In this document: in pieces, positions 48,688-59,400 of the stretch
How the letters are laid out: every line of letters starts with the position of its first letter
Position numbering within the stretch: position 1 is the first letter of the stretch
NCBI GenBank assembly: GCA_002027195.1
Contig: MWJO01000032.1
Location: forward strand, 1-64,000
Direction: 5' to 3'
DNA: 64,000 nucleotides
From: Streptomyces sp. GKU 895
GTDB lineage: Bacteria > Actinomycetota > Actinomycetes > Streptomycetales > Streptomycetaceae
The notes under the pieces: generated by a model
The model's database searches: none
Seen by the model: the letters and a program-made list of their open reading frames with translations, nothing else
Told to the model about the DNA's origin: nothing
Program-made: the position numbers and the translations under genes

Positions 48688-49467
48688 GTGCTGGTCATCG
48701 CCCTCGGCCTGCCCCGCGACCCGCTCGCCCTCGACACCGGCGCACGCCTCCGACCCCCGTCGCTCCAGCACCCGTTCGGCACCGACGGACTCGGCCGGGA
48801 CGTCCTCGCCCGCGTCGCCCACGGCGCCCTCGACACGCTCCTGCTCGCCCTCCTGATCAGCGCCGCGGCCCTGCTGACCGGCGTCCTGCTGGGCCTGCTG
48901 CCCCGCCTGTCCGGTCCCCTCGTGGACACGGTCGTCGCCCTGCCGCCGGTCCTGGTCGCGCTCCTCGTCACCGCGGTCGTCGGTGGCGGACCGGCCACCC
49001 CCGCACTCGCCGTCGGGACCGTGGCCTGGGCGCCCCTCGCCGCCCACACCTCCGCACTGCTGCGCCAGGAACGCGCGGCCCTCCACATCACCGCCACCCG
49101 CGGCCTGGGCGCCGACTCCTGGTACCTGCTCCGGCACGAACTCCTGCCCGCCGTGCTGCCGTCCGTCACCCGCCACGCCCTGCTGCGGCTCCCGGGCATC
49201 GCCCTCGCGCTCGCCTCGCTCACCTTCCTCGGCCTGGGCGCCCAGCCGCCGACCCCGGAGTGGGGCCTGCTGCTCGCCGAGAACCAGCCCTACGCCGAGC
49301 GCGCCCCCCTGGGCCGTCCTCGCCCCCGGCCGCGGCCCTCGCCCCTGCTGGGCGCGCTGGCGGTGACGGCGGCGGGCGGGATACGGGTGCCTCGGCGGAA
49401 ACGGCGTACGGCGGTGGAGGTGTACCGACAGCAGCCTCGTACCAAGCAAGGGGCGGGAGCGGGATGA
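48688..49467 (+). CDS. nikC: Nickel-type ABC transporter permease, NikC-like
   Basis: DppC-type permease, 260 aa from GTG 48688. The helix starting at the N-terminus looks truncated, so the true start, or a fusion to NikB, lies upstream. HPFGTDGLGRDVLARVAHGA is the DppC hallmark, and the EAA region is ATRGLGADSWYLLRHELLPAVLP. A frame slip near 49318 scrambles the last helix, so the final 40 residues as written are probably wrong. The frame's TGA 49467 overlaps the MFS start. No ATPase genes follow. Confidence 0.7.
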   Translation: MLVIALGLPRDPLALDTGARLRPPSLQHPFGTDGLGRDVLARVAHGALDTLLLALLISAAALLTGVLLGLLPRLSGPLVDTVVALPPVLVALLVTAVVGGGPATPALAVGTVAWAPLAAHTSALLRQERAALHITATRGLGADSWYLLRHELLPAVLPSVTRHALLRLPGIALALASLTFLGLGAQPPTPEWGLLLAENQPYAERAPLGRPRPRPRPSPLLGALAVTAAGGIRVPRRKRRTAVEVYRQQPRTKQGAGAG

Positions 49468-50690
49468 GCGCGCTGTCGACCGGCCCGCGGAAGGCACCCG
49501 GACGGGCCCGCCTGACCCCTCTCCTCCGCCTGCTGATCCTCACCCAACTCGCCTTCAACGTCGGCTTCTTCGCCGTACTGCCCTTCCTGTCCGAGCATCT
49601 CGGGCAGGCGGTGGGCATGGCGGGCTGGCTCGTCGGCTTCGTGCTGGGGCTGCGGACCTTCAGCCAGCAGGGGCTGTTCGTGGTGGGCGGGGCGCTGGCC
49701 GACCGGTACGGCATCCGACCCGTCGTCCTCGCGGGCTGCGCGCTGCGGATCGCCGGGTTCGCCTGGCTCGGGTACGCGACGCGGACCTGGGCGGTCATCG
49801 GCGCCGTCCTGCTGATCGGCTTCGCCGCCGCCCTGTTCTCACCCGCGGTCGAGTCCGAGGTCGCCCGGCAGGCCGTGGTGCACGAGCGGGCCACCGGGAC
49901 CTCGCGCACCCGCGTCCTCGCCCTGTTCACGGTCGCGGGCCAAGCGGGCGCGTTCGTAGGGCCGTTGCTCGGCGCGCTGCTGCTCTCGGTGGACTTCCGG
50001 ACCGTGTGCCTGGCCGGTGCCGGCATCTTCGTCCTGGTGCTCGCCGGTCACGCCTGGCTGCTGCCCCAGCACATCCCGGGTCGTGAGCGCGTCCGACTCG
50101 AGGGCGGGATACGGCTGTTGCTCCGCAACCGGCGCTTCCTCGCGCTGTGCTGCGCGTACGGCGCCTGTCTCCTCGCCTACAACCAGCTCTACCTCGCCCT
50201 CCCCGCGGAGGTGGAGCGGGTCACCGGCTCCCAGGCGCCGCTGGCCTGGCTGTTCGCGCTGTCGTCGCTGTTGGTGGTGACCGCGCAGCTGCCGGTCACG
50301 CGCTGGGTGGGGGATCGGCTGGAGCCGCGCCGCTCGATGGCCGTGGGGCTGCTGCTGATCTCCGCGGGGTTAGCCGTCGTGGCCCTGGCCCGTCCCGCCG
50401 AACGGACGGGGACGGCGGGGCTGCTCCCGGCCGCCGGCTTCGTCGTCCTGCTCACCCTCGGCCAGATGCTCGTCGCCCCGGTCTCCCGCGCCTGGGTCCC
50501 CGACCTCGCCGAGGACGGCCGCCTCGGCCTCTACACCGGGGCGCTGTCCTCCGTGTCCGGCCTCGTGGTCCTGATCGGCAGCTCGGCGACGGGCACGCTC
50601 CTCGACACGGGCCTGCCCGCGGCCGCTGCGTGGCTCGCCCTGGCGGCCGTACCGGCCGCGGCGATCGCGTTGCTGCCGCGCGGGACGTAG
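49464..50690 (+). CDS. MFS transporter
   Basis: 408 aa, 12 helices; GGALADRYGIRPVVLAG is the helix 2-3 loop motif A. ATG 49464 overlaps the preceding stop and follows GGGAGCGGG. It is co-directional with the nickel operon and apparently coupled to it, where one would expect the transporter ATPases. It could be a metal or metallophore exporter or importer. Substrate unresolved. Confidence 0.85.
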   Translation: MSALSTGPRKAPGRARLTPLLRLLILTQLAFNVGFFAVLPFLSEHLGQAVGMAGWLVGFVLGLRTFSQQGLFVVGGALADRYGIRPVVLAGCALRIAGFAWLGYATRTWAVIGAVLLIGFAAALFSPAVESEVARQAVVHERATGTSRTRVLALFTVAGQAGAFVGPLLGALLLSVDFRTVCLAGAGIFVLVLAGHAWLLPQHIPGRERVRLEGGIRLLLRNRRFLALCCAYGACLLAYNQLYLALPAEVERVTGSQAPLAWLFALSSLLVVTAQLPVTRWVGDRLEPRRSMAVGLLLISAGLAVVALARPAERTGTAGLLPAAGFVVLLTLGQMLVAPVSRAWVPDLAEDGRLGLYTGALSSVSGLVVLIGSSATGTLLDTGLPAAAAWLALAAVPAAAIALLPRGT

Positions 50691-50691
50691 C

Positions 50692-51450
50692 TCATCCGGC
50701 GACCAGTTCGCGCACGTCCTCCACCAGGAGCGTCTCGATCTGCGAGGTCCGCAGCAGCCACAGCACATCCCGGCCGAACGACCACACCAGCGTCCCCAGC
50801 GCCGTCGCCACGACCGCGAACTCCAGGGCGTACGGCAGCAGGCCCGAGGCGGCGAGCAGCAGGAACACGCCCTGGAGCGCGGCGACCGTCTTGCGGGCCA
50901 TGCTCGGCGGGAGCGGGGCGTTGAGCCACGGCCAGACACGGGCGGCGGCCACGAAGGCGTAGCGCATGCCGCCGATCAGCAGCACCCACGGGCCCAGGGA
51001 CATCGAGACGTACACACTCAGCACCAGGATCAGGAACGCGTCGACCTCCATGTCGAAGCGCGCGCCGAGCGGGGTGGAGGTGCCGGTGCGGCGGGCCACC
51101 TTGCCGTCCACGCCGTCGAGGATCAGAGCCACCGCGGTGAGGCCGACGAAGAGCGTGACCGGCGGGGAGCTCTGGAAGGAGTCGGCGACCAGGGCGGTCA
51201 CCCCGCCGACCAGGATGGAGCGGCCGAGAGTCACCCGGTTGGCGGGGCCGAACGAGCGGGGCTGGGTGCGGTGCAGGGCCCGGGAGAGCACCGCCCAGGT
51301 GGCCACGGCGAAGGCGAGGCCGGTCAGCCAGCCCGCCGGCCCCATGCCGATCGCGGTGCCGAGCAGAGCCAGCAACAGGATCTGGACACCCGCTCCGACC
51401 GCGGTCTCCTGCTGGACCAGCCTTGCGTCGTAAGTGTTGTTCAGGGCCAC
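50692..51450 (-). CDS. CDP-alcohol phosphatidyltransferase family membrane protein
   Basis: 252 aa, about six helices. The catalytic motif is complete: DGVDGKVARRTGTSTPLGARF followed by DMEVD, giving D-G-x2-A-R-x8-G-x3-D-x3-D. GTG 51450 is chosen for the GGAGG just upstream. It makes a phosphodiester lipid from a CDP-alcohol and an acceptor alcohol. It is transcribed divergently from the pteridine-like cluster over a 107-bp gap, so a functional link is possible but unproven. It abuts the convergent MFS gene by 1 bp. Confidence 0.88.
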   Translation of the reverse strand: MALNNTYDARLVQQETAVGAGVQILLLALLGTAIGMGPAGWLTGLAFAVATWAVLSRALHRTQPRSFGPANRVTLGRSILVGGVTALVADSFQSSPPVTLFVGLTAVALILDGVDGKVARRTGTSTPLGARFDMEVDAFLILVLSVYVSMSLGPWVLLIGGMRYAFVAAARVWPWLNAPLPPSMARKTVAALQGVFLLLAASGLLPYALEFAVVATALGTLVWSFGRDVLWLLRTSQIETLLVEDVRELVAG

Positions 51451-51557
51451 CGAACATCCTCCGGCCGTGTGACAGAGTCGATCAACGCCGCGTACTGTGC
51501 GCGACCTGTGCACACCTCGGTACGTGAACCACTTCCCGATCGTTCAGGAGGATGCCG

Positions 51558-52542
51558 ATGAACCGCACCGCACGGGCGTTCTGGCTCAACAGGCCGGGTG
51601 AGGGCGGGATACGGGAGGTCACCCTTCCGGCCCCCGCCGCGGACGAGGTGCTGGTCCGCGCCCTGTGGTCCGGCGTCAGCCGCGGCACCGAGACCCTCGT
51701 CTTCCGCGGCGGGGTCCCCGCGAGCCAGCACGCGGCCATGCGGGCACCCTTCCAGGAGGGCGAGTTCCCCGCCCCCGTGAAATACGGCTACCTCAGTGTC
51801 GGAGAGGTCGAGGAGGGGCCGGCGGAGCTGCTGGGGCGCACGGTCTTCTGCCTCTACCCGCACCAGACGCGGTACGTCGTCCCGGCCGCCGCCGTCACCG
51901 TCGTACCGGACTCCGTGCCCGCCGAACGCGCCATCCTCGCCGGCACCGTGGAGACCGCCGTCAACGCCCTGTGGGACGCGGCGCCCCTGGTCGGGGACCG
52001 GATCGCGGTGGTGGGCGGCGGGATGGTCGGCTGCTCGGTGGCCGCGCTGCTGGCCCGCTTCCCCGGCGTACGGGTGCAGCTCGTCGACGCCGATCCGGCC
52101 CGCGCCAAGACCGCCGAGGCGCTCGGCGTCGACTTCGCGCTGCCGCGGGACGCGCTCGGGGAGTGCGACCTCGTCGTGCACGCCAGCGCCACCGAACAAG
52201 GGCTCACCCGCGCGCTGGAACTCCTCACCGCCGAGGGCACCGTCCTCGAACTGAGCTGGTACGGCGACCGGCAGATCAGCCTCCCGCTCGGCGAGGCCTT
52301 CCACTCCCGCCGCCTCGTCATCCGCTCCAGCCAGGTCGGCACCGTCTCCCCGGCCCGCCGCGCCAGCCGCAGCTACGCCGACCGGCTCGCCCTCGCCCTC
52401 GAACTGCTCGCCGCCCCGTCACTCGACGCGCTCATCACGGGGGGAAAGCGTGTTCGAGGAGTTGCCGGCGGTGATGCCGAAGCTCGCGGCGGGGGAGATT
52501 CCGGCCCTTTGTCACCGCATCAGGTACGACAAGAGCGCCTGA
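51558..52542 (+). CDS. Medium-chain dehydrogenase/reductase without zinc ligands (frameshifted)
   Basis: About 327 aa after repair. Rossmann segment [21 protein letters not shown] near residue 152; N-terminal [18 protein letters not shown] and [12 protein letters not shown] belong to the zinc-alcohol-dehydrogenase-like MDR superfamily. The Cys/His catalytic and structural zinc ligands are not evident. ATG 51558 is preferred to 51552 because AGGAGG is 6 nt upstream. A G6 run at about 52441-52446 has one G too many; without it the protein ends [20 protein letters not shown] and HRIRYDKSA at TGA 52542. First gene of the cluster, presumably oxidising or reducing a sugar or pterin side chain. Confidence 0.8.
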
Positions 52543-52547
52543 CCTGA

Positions 52548-54240
<1,693 letters not shown>

Positions 54241-54244
<4 letters not shown>

Positions 54245-55549
54245 GGAAGACGGCTACCACGGAGCGCAGCGGCAGGATCCCGTCCCAGCCGGGACGACGA
54301 GCCGAGCCGGGCGGCGGCGGAGAGACATCCGTTTTGCCTTCGGCGAGCACGGAGGCGGCCCTGTTGTCCTCGGCGAGCACGGAGACGGGCCCTTTGCCCT
54401 CGGCGAGTACGGAGGCGTCCCTGTTGCCCTCGGCGAGCACGGAGGCCTCCCGACTCCCCTCGGTCAGCGGGGAGGCGGCGCTTCTGTCCTCGGCGACTGG
54501 GGAGGCTTCTCCCTTGACCCCGGCGAGCACGGGCAGCAGCGCCGAGGCGTCCGTCTCGCCGTCCATGAGCGCGAGCGGAACCGCGGAGGTGCCCCTCATG
54601 CCCACGCCGTCCGTGACGCCCGACCCGTCCGCCGACTCCGTGATCCCCGGCGCCGGGCCCACCGCCGCCCGTCCCGGTGAGCGTCCCACCGTACGGCTCC
54701 GTGAGGACGGCCCCGACGAGCAGCCCCGCTACGCCCCCGAGTGGTTGCAGCTGCGCGAGCCGGCCGACGCGGCCGCACGGGCGCACGACCTGCTCGACCC
54801 GCTGCGCATCCGGCTGGCGAACCTGCCCGGCAAGTCCGGCCTGGTCATCCACGACCTCGGCTGCGGTACCGGCTCGATGGGCCGCTGGCTCGCTCCTCGC
54901 CTCGACGGCGCCCAGCACTGGGTCCTGCACGACCGCGACCCCTACCTGCTGCACTTCGCCGCCGTCGCCTCCCCGCGCGTGGCCGCCGACGGCAGCCGCG
55001 TCACCGTCCGAGCCCCGGCGCGGCGACGTCGCCCGGCTCACCGCGGACGCCCTCGCCGGCGCCTCCCTGGTGACCGCCTCCGCACTCCTCGACGTCCTCA
55101 CCTGCGAGGAGATCGACACCCTCGCCGAGGCCTGCACCGGAGCCGGCTGCCCGGCGCTGCTCACCCTGTCGGTGGCCGGCCGCGTCGACCTGACCCCGTC
55201 CCACCCGATGGACCGGGAGATCATGGAGGCGTTCAACGCCCACCAGCGCCGCTCCGGCCTGCTCGGTCCGGATTCGGTCACCGCGGCCTGCGAGGCCTTC
55301 TCCGAGCGCGGGGCGACGGTACGGCTGAACCCCAGCCCCTGGCGGCTCGGTCCCGCCGAGGCCGCGCTCACCGCGCAGTGGCTGCGCGGCTGGGTCGGCG
55401 CGGCGGTGGAGCAGCGTCCGGAGCTGAAGGAGCGGGCCGAACGGTATCTCCGTGAGCGCCTGGAGGCGTGCGAGGCGGGCGAGTTGACCGTCCTCGTCCA
55501 TCACACGGACCTGCTGGCGCTGTCCCGGCCGACGGGCGGCGCGGCATGA
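54241..55549 (+). CDS. SAM-dependent methyltransferase with repeat N-terminus (frameshifted)
   Basis: About 435 aa after repair. Residues 31-100 are seven Ser/Ala/Thr/Glu-rich decapeptide repeats; a Pro/Ser/Thr linker follows. The Rossmann methyltransferase starts near 170, with motif I VIHDLGCGTGSMGRWLAP. The frame slips near 55017 and continues RRGDVARLTADALAGASLVT, HPMDREIMEAFNAHQRRSG and AQWLRGWVGAAVEQRPELKE to TGA 55549. ATG 54241 overlaps the GT4 stop. The repeat region has no catalytic role that I can infer. Confidence 0.8.
54331..54540 (+). repeat. 30-bp tandem repeat, seven units, coding
   Basis: Units such as LPSASTEAS plus one residue (30 bp, core TCGGCGAGCACGGAGGC) encode residues 31-100 of the methyltransferase. 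Inner units are most alike and outer ones have drifted. Confidence 0.85.
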
Positions 55550-56843
55550 GCGTGGAGACGGTACGGGCGTACGGGGTGACGGGAGGACGTCTCCGCCGCC
55601 GAGGACGAGGCCACCGCCACCCTCAGCGAGGCCACCGCCACCTCGGAAGGCCACCGCCACCTCACCGGCCGCACCCGCACACCGCGGCATCGTCCTCGGC
55701 CCTGTCACGGCCGTCCCCGCGGACGTCGCCGTCGCCGATTCCGTATCGGCGTGATCGTCTCCACCCCGCCCGAAGCCGCCACCCCCACACCCTCGGTGGC
55801 GCGCGCTCGCCCGCCTCACGGCACCGGCGGTGCGCACCCGTGGGCAGTGCCGTCGGCGTCGTCATCTCGCCGTCCTGCTGTGGCGGCTCGGTACCGGTGT
55901 CTTCCTGGACGGGCTGCGGCGGATCGACGGCGGGTCGCTGGTCGCCGCTGTCGGGATCGGTGTCGTCACGACCGTGTTCAGCGCCTGGCGCTGGCAGTTG
56001 GTGGCCCGGGGACTGGAGATCCGGCTGCCGCTCGGGCCCGCCGTCGCCGCCTACTACCGTGCCCTGTTCCTCAACGCGGCGCTCCCCGGCGGCGTCCTCG
56101 GCGACGTCCACCGGGCGGTGCGGCACGGGCAGAGCACCCGCGACCTCGGCCGCTGTGTCCGGGCCGTCGTCCTCGAACGGGTCGCCGGACAGCTCGCGTT
56201 GGCGCTCGTCGGCGCCGGCGTCCTGCTCACCATGCCGTCACCGGTGCTGAACCAGGCCCGGGACCTCGCGCCGGTGGTCCTGTTCGCCCTGGTGGGTGCG
56301 CTGGCCGTCGTGCTCGCCCTGCGGATGAACCGGACGCCCGCACGGTACGGCCGGACGCTGGAGGGGGTGCGTGAGGGGCTGCTGTCCCGGCGCAACGGTC
56401 CCGGCGTCGCGCTGTCGTCCCTGGTCGTCCTCGCCGGGCACATCGGGATGTTCGTGCTCGCCGCCCGCGTCGCCGGGTCCGACGCCTCCGTCGCCGTACT
56501 GCTGCCGATCGCCGTGCTGGCGCTGCTCGCCATGGGGCTGCCGCTCAACGTCGGTGGCTGGGGGCCCCGCGAGGGCGTCACCGCCTGGGCGTTCGGCGCG
56601 GCCGGCCTCGGGGCGAGCAGCGGGCTGGCCGTCGCCGTCGTCTACGGGGTGCTCAGCCTCGTGGCCAGCCTGCCCGGCGTGCTGGTCCTGCTCGCCCGCT
56701 ACCCGCGCGACGAGTCACCGGAGCCGTCGGAGGTGAACAGCGACAAGTACGGTCCGAACGCGTCCGCCAGGCTCTCCAGCAGCGCCTTGCCCTTTTCCGC
56801 CGAACCGAGTGAAGGACGGCCGATGACACCCGAATCGGTATAG
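55546..56843 (+). CDS. Lysylphosphatidylglycerol synthetase/flippase-like membrane protein (N-terminus unresolved)
   Basis: The readable part (from GTG 55830) has about eight helices and the LPG-synthase transmembrane family pattern: LLWRLGTGVFLDGLRRID, AWRWQLVARGLEIRLP, YYRALFLNAALPGGVLGDVHRA, VVLERVAGQ and PLNVGGWGPREG. ATG 55546 overlaps the methyltransferase stop, so the gene should begin there, but the 280 bp between carry several frame changes and a short tandem repeat. The family includes glycolipid and polyprenyl-linked transporters. The frame runs on to 56843, overlapping the convergent creatininase gene by 145 bp; the real stop may be earlier. Confidence 0.7.
55607..55663 (+). repeat. 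21-bp tandem repeat, about 2.7 units
   Basis: GAGGCCACCGCCACC opens units at 55607 and 55628, with a partial third from about 55649. In one frame it encodes Ala/Thr/Glu-rich sequence (EATATLS, EATATSE) at the presumed N-terminus of the membrane protein. Confidence 0.65.
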
Positions 56844-57475
56844 GCGGACATGCCCAGAGTGAGCAGATGACGACGGTCGTCGGCGACGAAATCGGAGGTC
56901 TCATAACCGGGTCGGACGAATTCGGGATGAGCGTGCAGAAGGATGGAGGTCTCGATTTCCCCCGCGTGCATGTCGGTGAGCAGAGACGTGACCACCCCCG
57001 CCCGTTCGCACGCCGACTCCCAGTCCTCCGCCGCCGGGAAGAGTGCCATTTTCTCGCCGCGGGAGGAGGATTCCTGAACGACGTTGCCCAGTACGTAGTT
57101 TCCGCCGTGTCCGTTGACGACGACCAGGGCGTCGACGCCGGAACGCCGGAGTGAAGCCGCTATGTCCCGTATCACCGAGTGAAGGGTCACCGAGGAGATG
57201 CTGACGGTCCCCGCCCAGGCCGCGTGCTCGTGCGAGCAGGAGATCGTCACCGGGGGAAGGAGGTGCACCGGGTACGCCGCGGCGATCTCCCGGGCGATGG
57301 CACAGGCGACCAGGGTGTCGGTCGCCAACGGCAGGTACGGGCCGTGCTGTTCGAAGCTTCCGACGGGGAGCACCGCGACCTGTCGTGAGACATTCGCGCC
57401 CCGCGTCCGTACGTCCTCCGTGGTGTCCGCCGGCAACGGACCGTATGCCGCCGACCGCGCTTGCGAATCACTCAT
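56699..57475 (-). CDS. Creatininase-family amidohydrolase (ArfB/MftE-like)
   Basis: 258 aa. Metal site: LPVGSFEQHGPYLPLATD (Glu/His/Asp, about residues 36-53), NGHGGNYVLG (about 120) and MHAGEIETS (about 168). This family includes creatininase, the archaeal formamide hydrolase ArfB that deformylates the GTP cyclohydrolase III product, and MftE. It is divergent from a GTP cyclohydrolase II gene with only 41 bp between the starts, so an ArfB-like deformylase acting on a purine-derived pyrimidine is the most attractive idea. No mftABC genes are present. Confidence 0.85.
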   Translation of the reverse strand: MSDSQARSAAYGPLPADTTEDVRTRGANVSRQVAVLPVGSFEQHGPYLPLATDTLVACAIAREIAAAYPVHLLPPVTISCSHEHAAWAGTVSISSVTLHSVIRDIAASLRRSGVDALVVVNGHGGNYVLGNVVQESSSRGEKMALFPAAEDWESACERAGVVTSLLTDMHAGEIETSILLHAHPEFVRPGYETSDFVADDRRHLLTLGMSAYTDSGVIGRPSLGSAEKGKALLESLADAFGPYLSLFTSDGSGDSSRG

Positions 57476-57516
57476 TCTTTCACGGCCTTTCGTCTCTGCT
57501 TAGGAACTCGAGAATC

Positions 57517-58176
57517 ATGACAGACAAAATTGGCGTCCTCGGCAAGAAGTCCCCGCAGCGCACCGGCGTGGAACGCATAGTGAATGCCCCGCTGCCCACC
57601 GTGTACGGGCAATTCCGGGCGGTCGGCTACCTGGATCACGACCGCGGCGACGAACAAGTGGCCCTCGTCCACGGCGAGATAGGCACCGAGGACGTCCTCG
57701 TCCGGCTGCACTCCGAGTGCCTCACCGGTGACGCCTTCGGCTCCCGGCACTGCGAGTGCGGCGAGCAGCTCGACTCCGCGATGCGGGCCGTGGTCGCCGA
57801 AGGCAGCGGCATCGTCGTCTACTTGCGCGGCCACGAGGGCCGCGGCATCGGCCTGCTCGCCAAGCTCCGCGCGATGGCCCTGCAGGCGGAGGGCCTGGAC
57901 ACCGTCGAGGCGAACCTCGCCCTCGGCCTGCCGGTGGACGCCCGGGACTACGGCGTCGCCGCCGGCATGCTGCACGACCTCGGCGTGAACAGCGTCCGCC
58001 TGATGTCCAACAACCCCGACAAGCGGGAGGCGTTGGTACGGCACGGCATCGAGGTCACCGAGACCGTGCCGCTGCTGATCCAGCCGTGCGAGAGCAACAT
58101 CACCTACCTGCGCACCAAGCGGGAACGCCTCGACCATCACCTGCCCCATCTGGACGCGGTGGCCCACCTGTCCTGA
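57517..58176 (+). CDS. GTP cyclohydrolase II (RibA-type paralogue)
   Basis: 219 aa, single-domain RibA without the RibB half. Zinc Cys68, Cys79 and Cys81 lie in LHSECLTGDAFGSRHCECGEQL (21 residues with flanks), the GTP/catalytic segment is VVYLRGHEGRGIGLLAKLRA, and DTVEANLALGLPVDARDYG follows. Tyr102 aligns with E. coli RibA Tyr105. In a Streptomyces coelicolor paralogue a Met near this position was reported to stop the reaction at the formylated intermediate. Here Tyr is present, so complete deformylation is predicted. It stands with a creatininase-like gene and a PTPS-like gene, not riboflavin genes. Confidence 0.92.
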   Translation: MTDKIGVLGKKSPQRTGVERIVNAPLPTVYGQFRAVGYLDHDRGDEQVALVHGEIGTEDVLVRLHSECLTGDAFGSRHCECGEQLDSAMRAVVAEGSGIVVYLRGHEGRGIGLLAKLRAMALQAEGLDTVEANLALGLPVDARDYGVAAGMLHDLGVNSVRLMSNNPDKREALVRHGIEVTETVPLLIQPCESNITYLRTKRERLDHHLPHLDAVAHLS

Positions 58177-58254
58177 TTACGGGGGCCGGAGTCCGGACAG
58201 GAAGAGGGGGCGGCCCGCACGGGCCCGGCACCGACACCCGTGGGAGGCTCGCCC

Positions 58255-59400
58255 GTGAGGATGCAGGCGGAAGTCGTCGTGATCGGCGGCGGAGTGATGG
58301 GCACGAGCATCGCCTACCACCTCGCCGCCGCCGGTGTCCGTGACGTCGTCCTCGTCGAACGGGACGAGCTGGCCTCCGGCTCCACCTCGAAGGCGGCGGG
58401 CGGGGTGCGGGCCCAGTTCTCCGACGAGCTCAACGTGCAGCTCGGGGCGCGCAGCCTGGCCGCGTTCGGCCGGTTCCGGGAGGAGATCGGGTACGACATC
58501 GGGCTGCACCGCGTCGGCTACCTCTTCCTGCTGTCGACCCCCGAGGACGTGGCCTCCTTCGAGGCGGGCGTACGGCTGCAGAACGCGCTCGGCGTGCCCA
58601 GCCGCCTGCTCACCCCGAAGGAGGCCCGCAAGCTCTCCCCGCTGATCCGCACCGAGGGCCTCCTCGCCGCCGCCTACTCGCCCGACGACGGCCACTGCAC
58701 CCCCGAGGCCGTCGTCCACGGTTACGCCTCCGCCGCCCGTGCCCTCGGCGCTCGCGTCCTGCGGCACACCGAGGTCACCGGCATCGAACTGCACGGCGAC
58801 CGCATCACGGCCGTGGCGACGACCCTCGGCCGGATCACCACCGACACGGTGATCTGCGCGGCCGGACCCTGGTCGCGGGCCGTCGGCCGGATGGCCGGCG
58901 TGGACCTGCCGGTGGAGCCGCTGCGCCGCCAGATCGCCGTCACCGAGCCGGTCCCGGACCTGCCGCCGGGCCTGCCCATGACCATCGACTTCAGCACCAC
59001 CCTCTACTTCCACCGGGAGGGCCCCGGCCTCCTCCTCGGCATGTCCGACCCCGACGAACGCGCCGGCTTCGCCACCGACACCCACGACCGCTGGATCCCG
59101 CGGCTGGCCGCCGCCATGGAACAGCGCGCCCCGGCCCTCCTCGACCTGCGCCGCACCGGCGGCTGGGCGGGCCTGTACGAGGTCACCCCCGACCACAACG
59201 CCCTGATCGGCGAGGCCACTTCGGTCTCCCGGTTCCTCTACGCCACCGGCTTCTCCGGCCACGGCTTCCTCCAGGGGCCGGCGGTCGGCGAGGTGGTCCG
59301 TGACCTGGTCCTGGGCCGCGTACCCTTCGTGGACGTCAGCCCGTTGAGCGCCGGCCGGTTCGCGGCCGACGCCCCGCGCCCGGAGGCCAACTGCGTATGA
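58255..59400 (+). CDS. FAD-dependent oxidoreductase, DAO/sarcosine-oxidase-beta type
   Basis: 381 aa from GTG 58255 (GGGAGG 7 nt upstream; ATG 58261 also possible). FAD site VVVIGGGVMGTSIAYHLA at residues 5-22, then GGVRAQFSDELN, DDGHCTPEAVVHGYASAA and a C-terminal GGWAGLYEVTPDHNALIG with GFSGHGFLQGPAVGE. The family oxidises N-substituted or cyclic amino acids. Its stop overlaps the start of a saccharopine dehydrogenase-like gene, so lysine, saccharopine or pipecolate-type substrates are likely. Confidence 0.88.
   Translation: MRMQAEVVVIGGGVMGTSIAYHLAAAGVRDVVLVERDELASGSTSKAAGGVRAQFSDELNVQLGARSLAAFGRFREEIGYDIGLHRVGYLFLLSTPEDVASFEAGVRLQNALGVPSRLLTPKEARKLSPLIRTEGLLAAAYSPDDGHCTPEAVVHGYASAARALGARVLRHTEVTGIELHGDRITAVATTLGRITTDTVICAAGPWSRAVGRMAGVDLPVEPLRRQIAVTEPVPDLPPGLPMTIDFSTTLYFHREGPGLLLGMSDPDERAGFATDTHDRWIPRLAAAMEQRAPALLDLRRTGGWAGLYEVTPDHNALIGEATSVSRFLYATGFSGHGFLQGPAVGEVVRDLVLGRVPFVDVSPLSAGRFAADAPRPEANCV

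Noticed and set aside
56699-57475. Creatininase-family gene as MftE of a mycofactocin locus
   Set aside because: No mftA precursor, radical SAM mftC, mftB or mftD is nearby; the neighbour is a GTP cyclohydrolase II.
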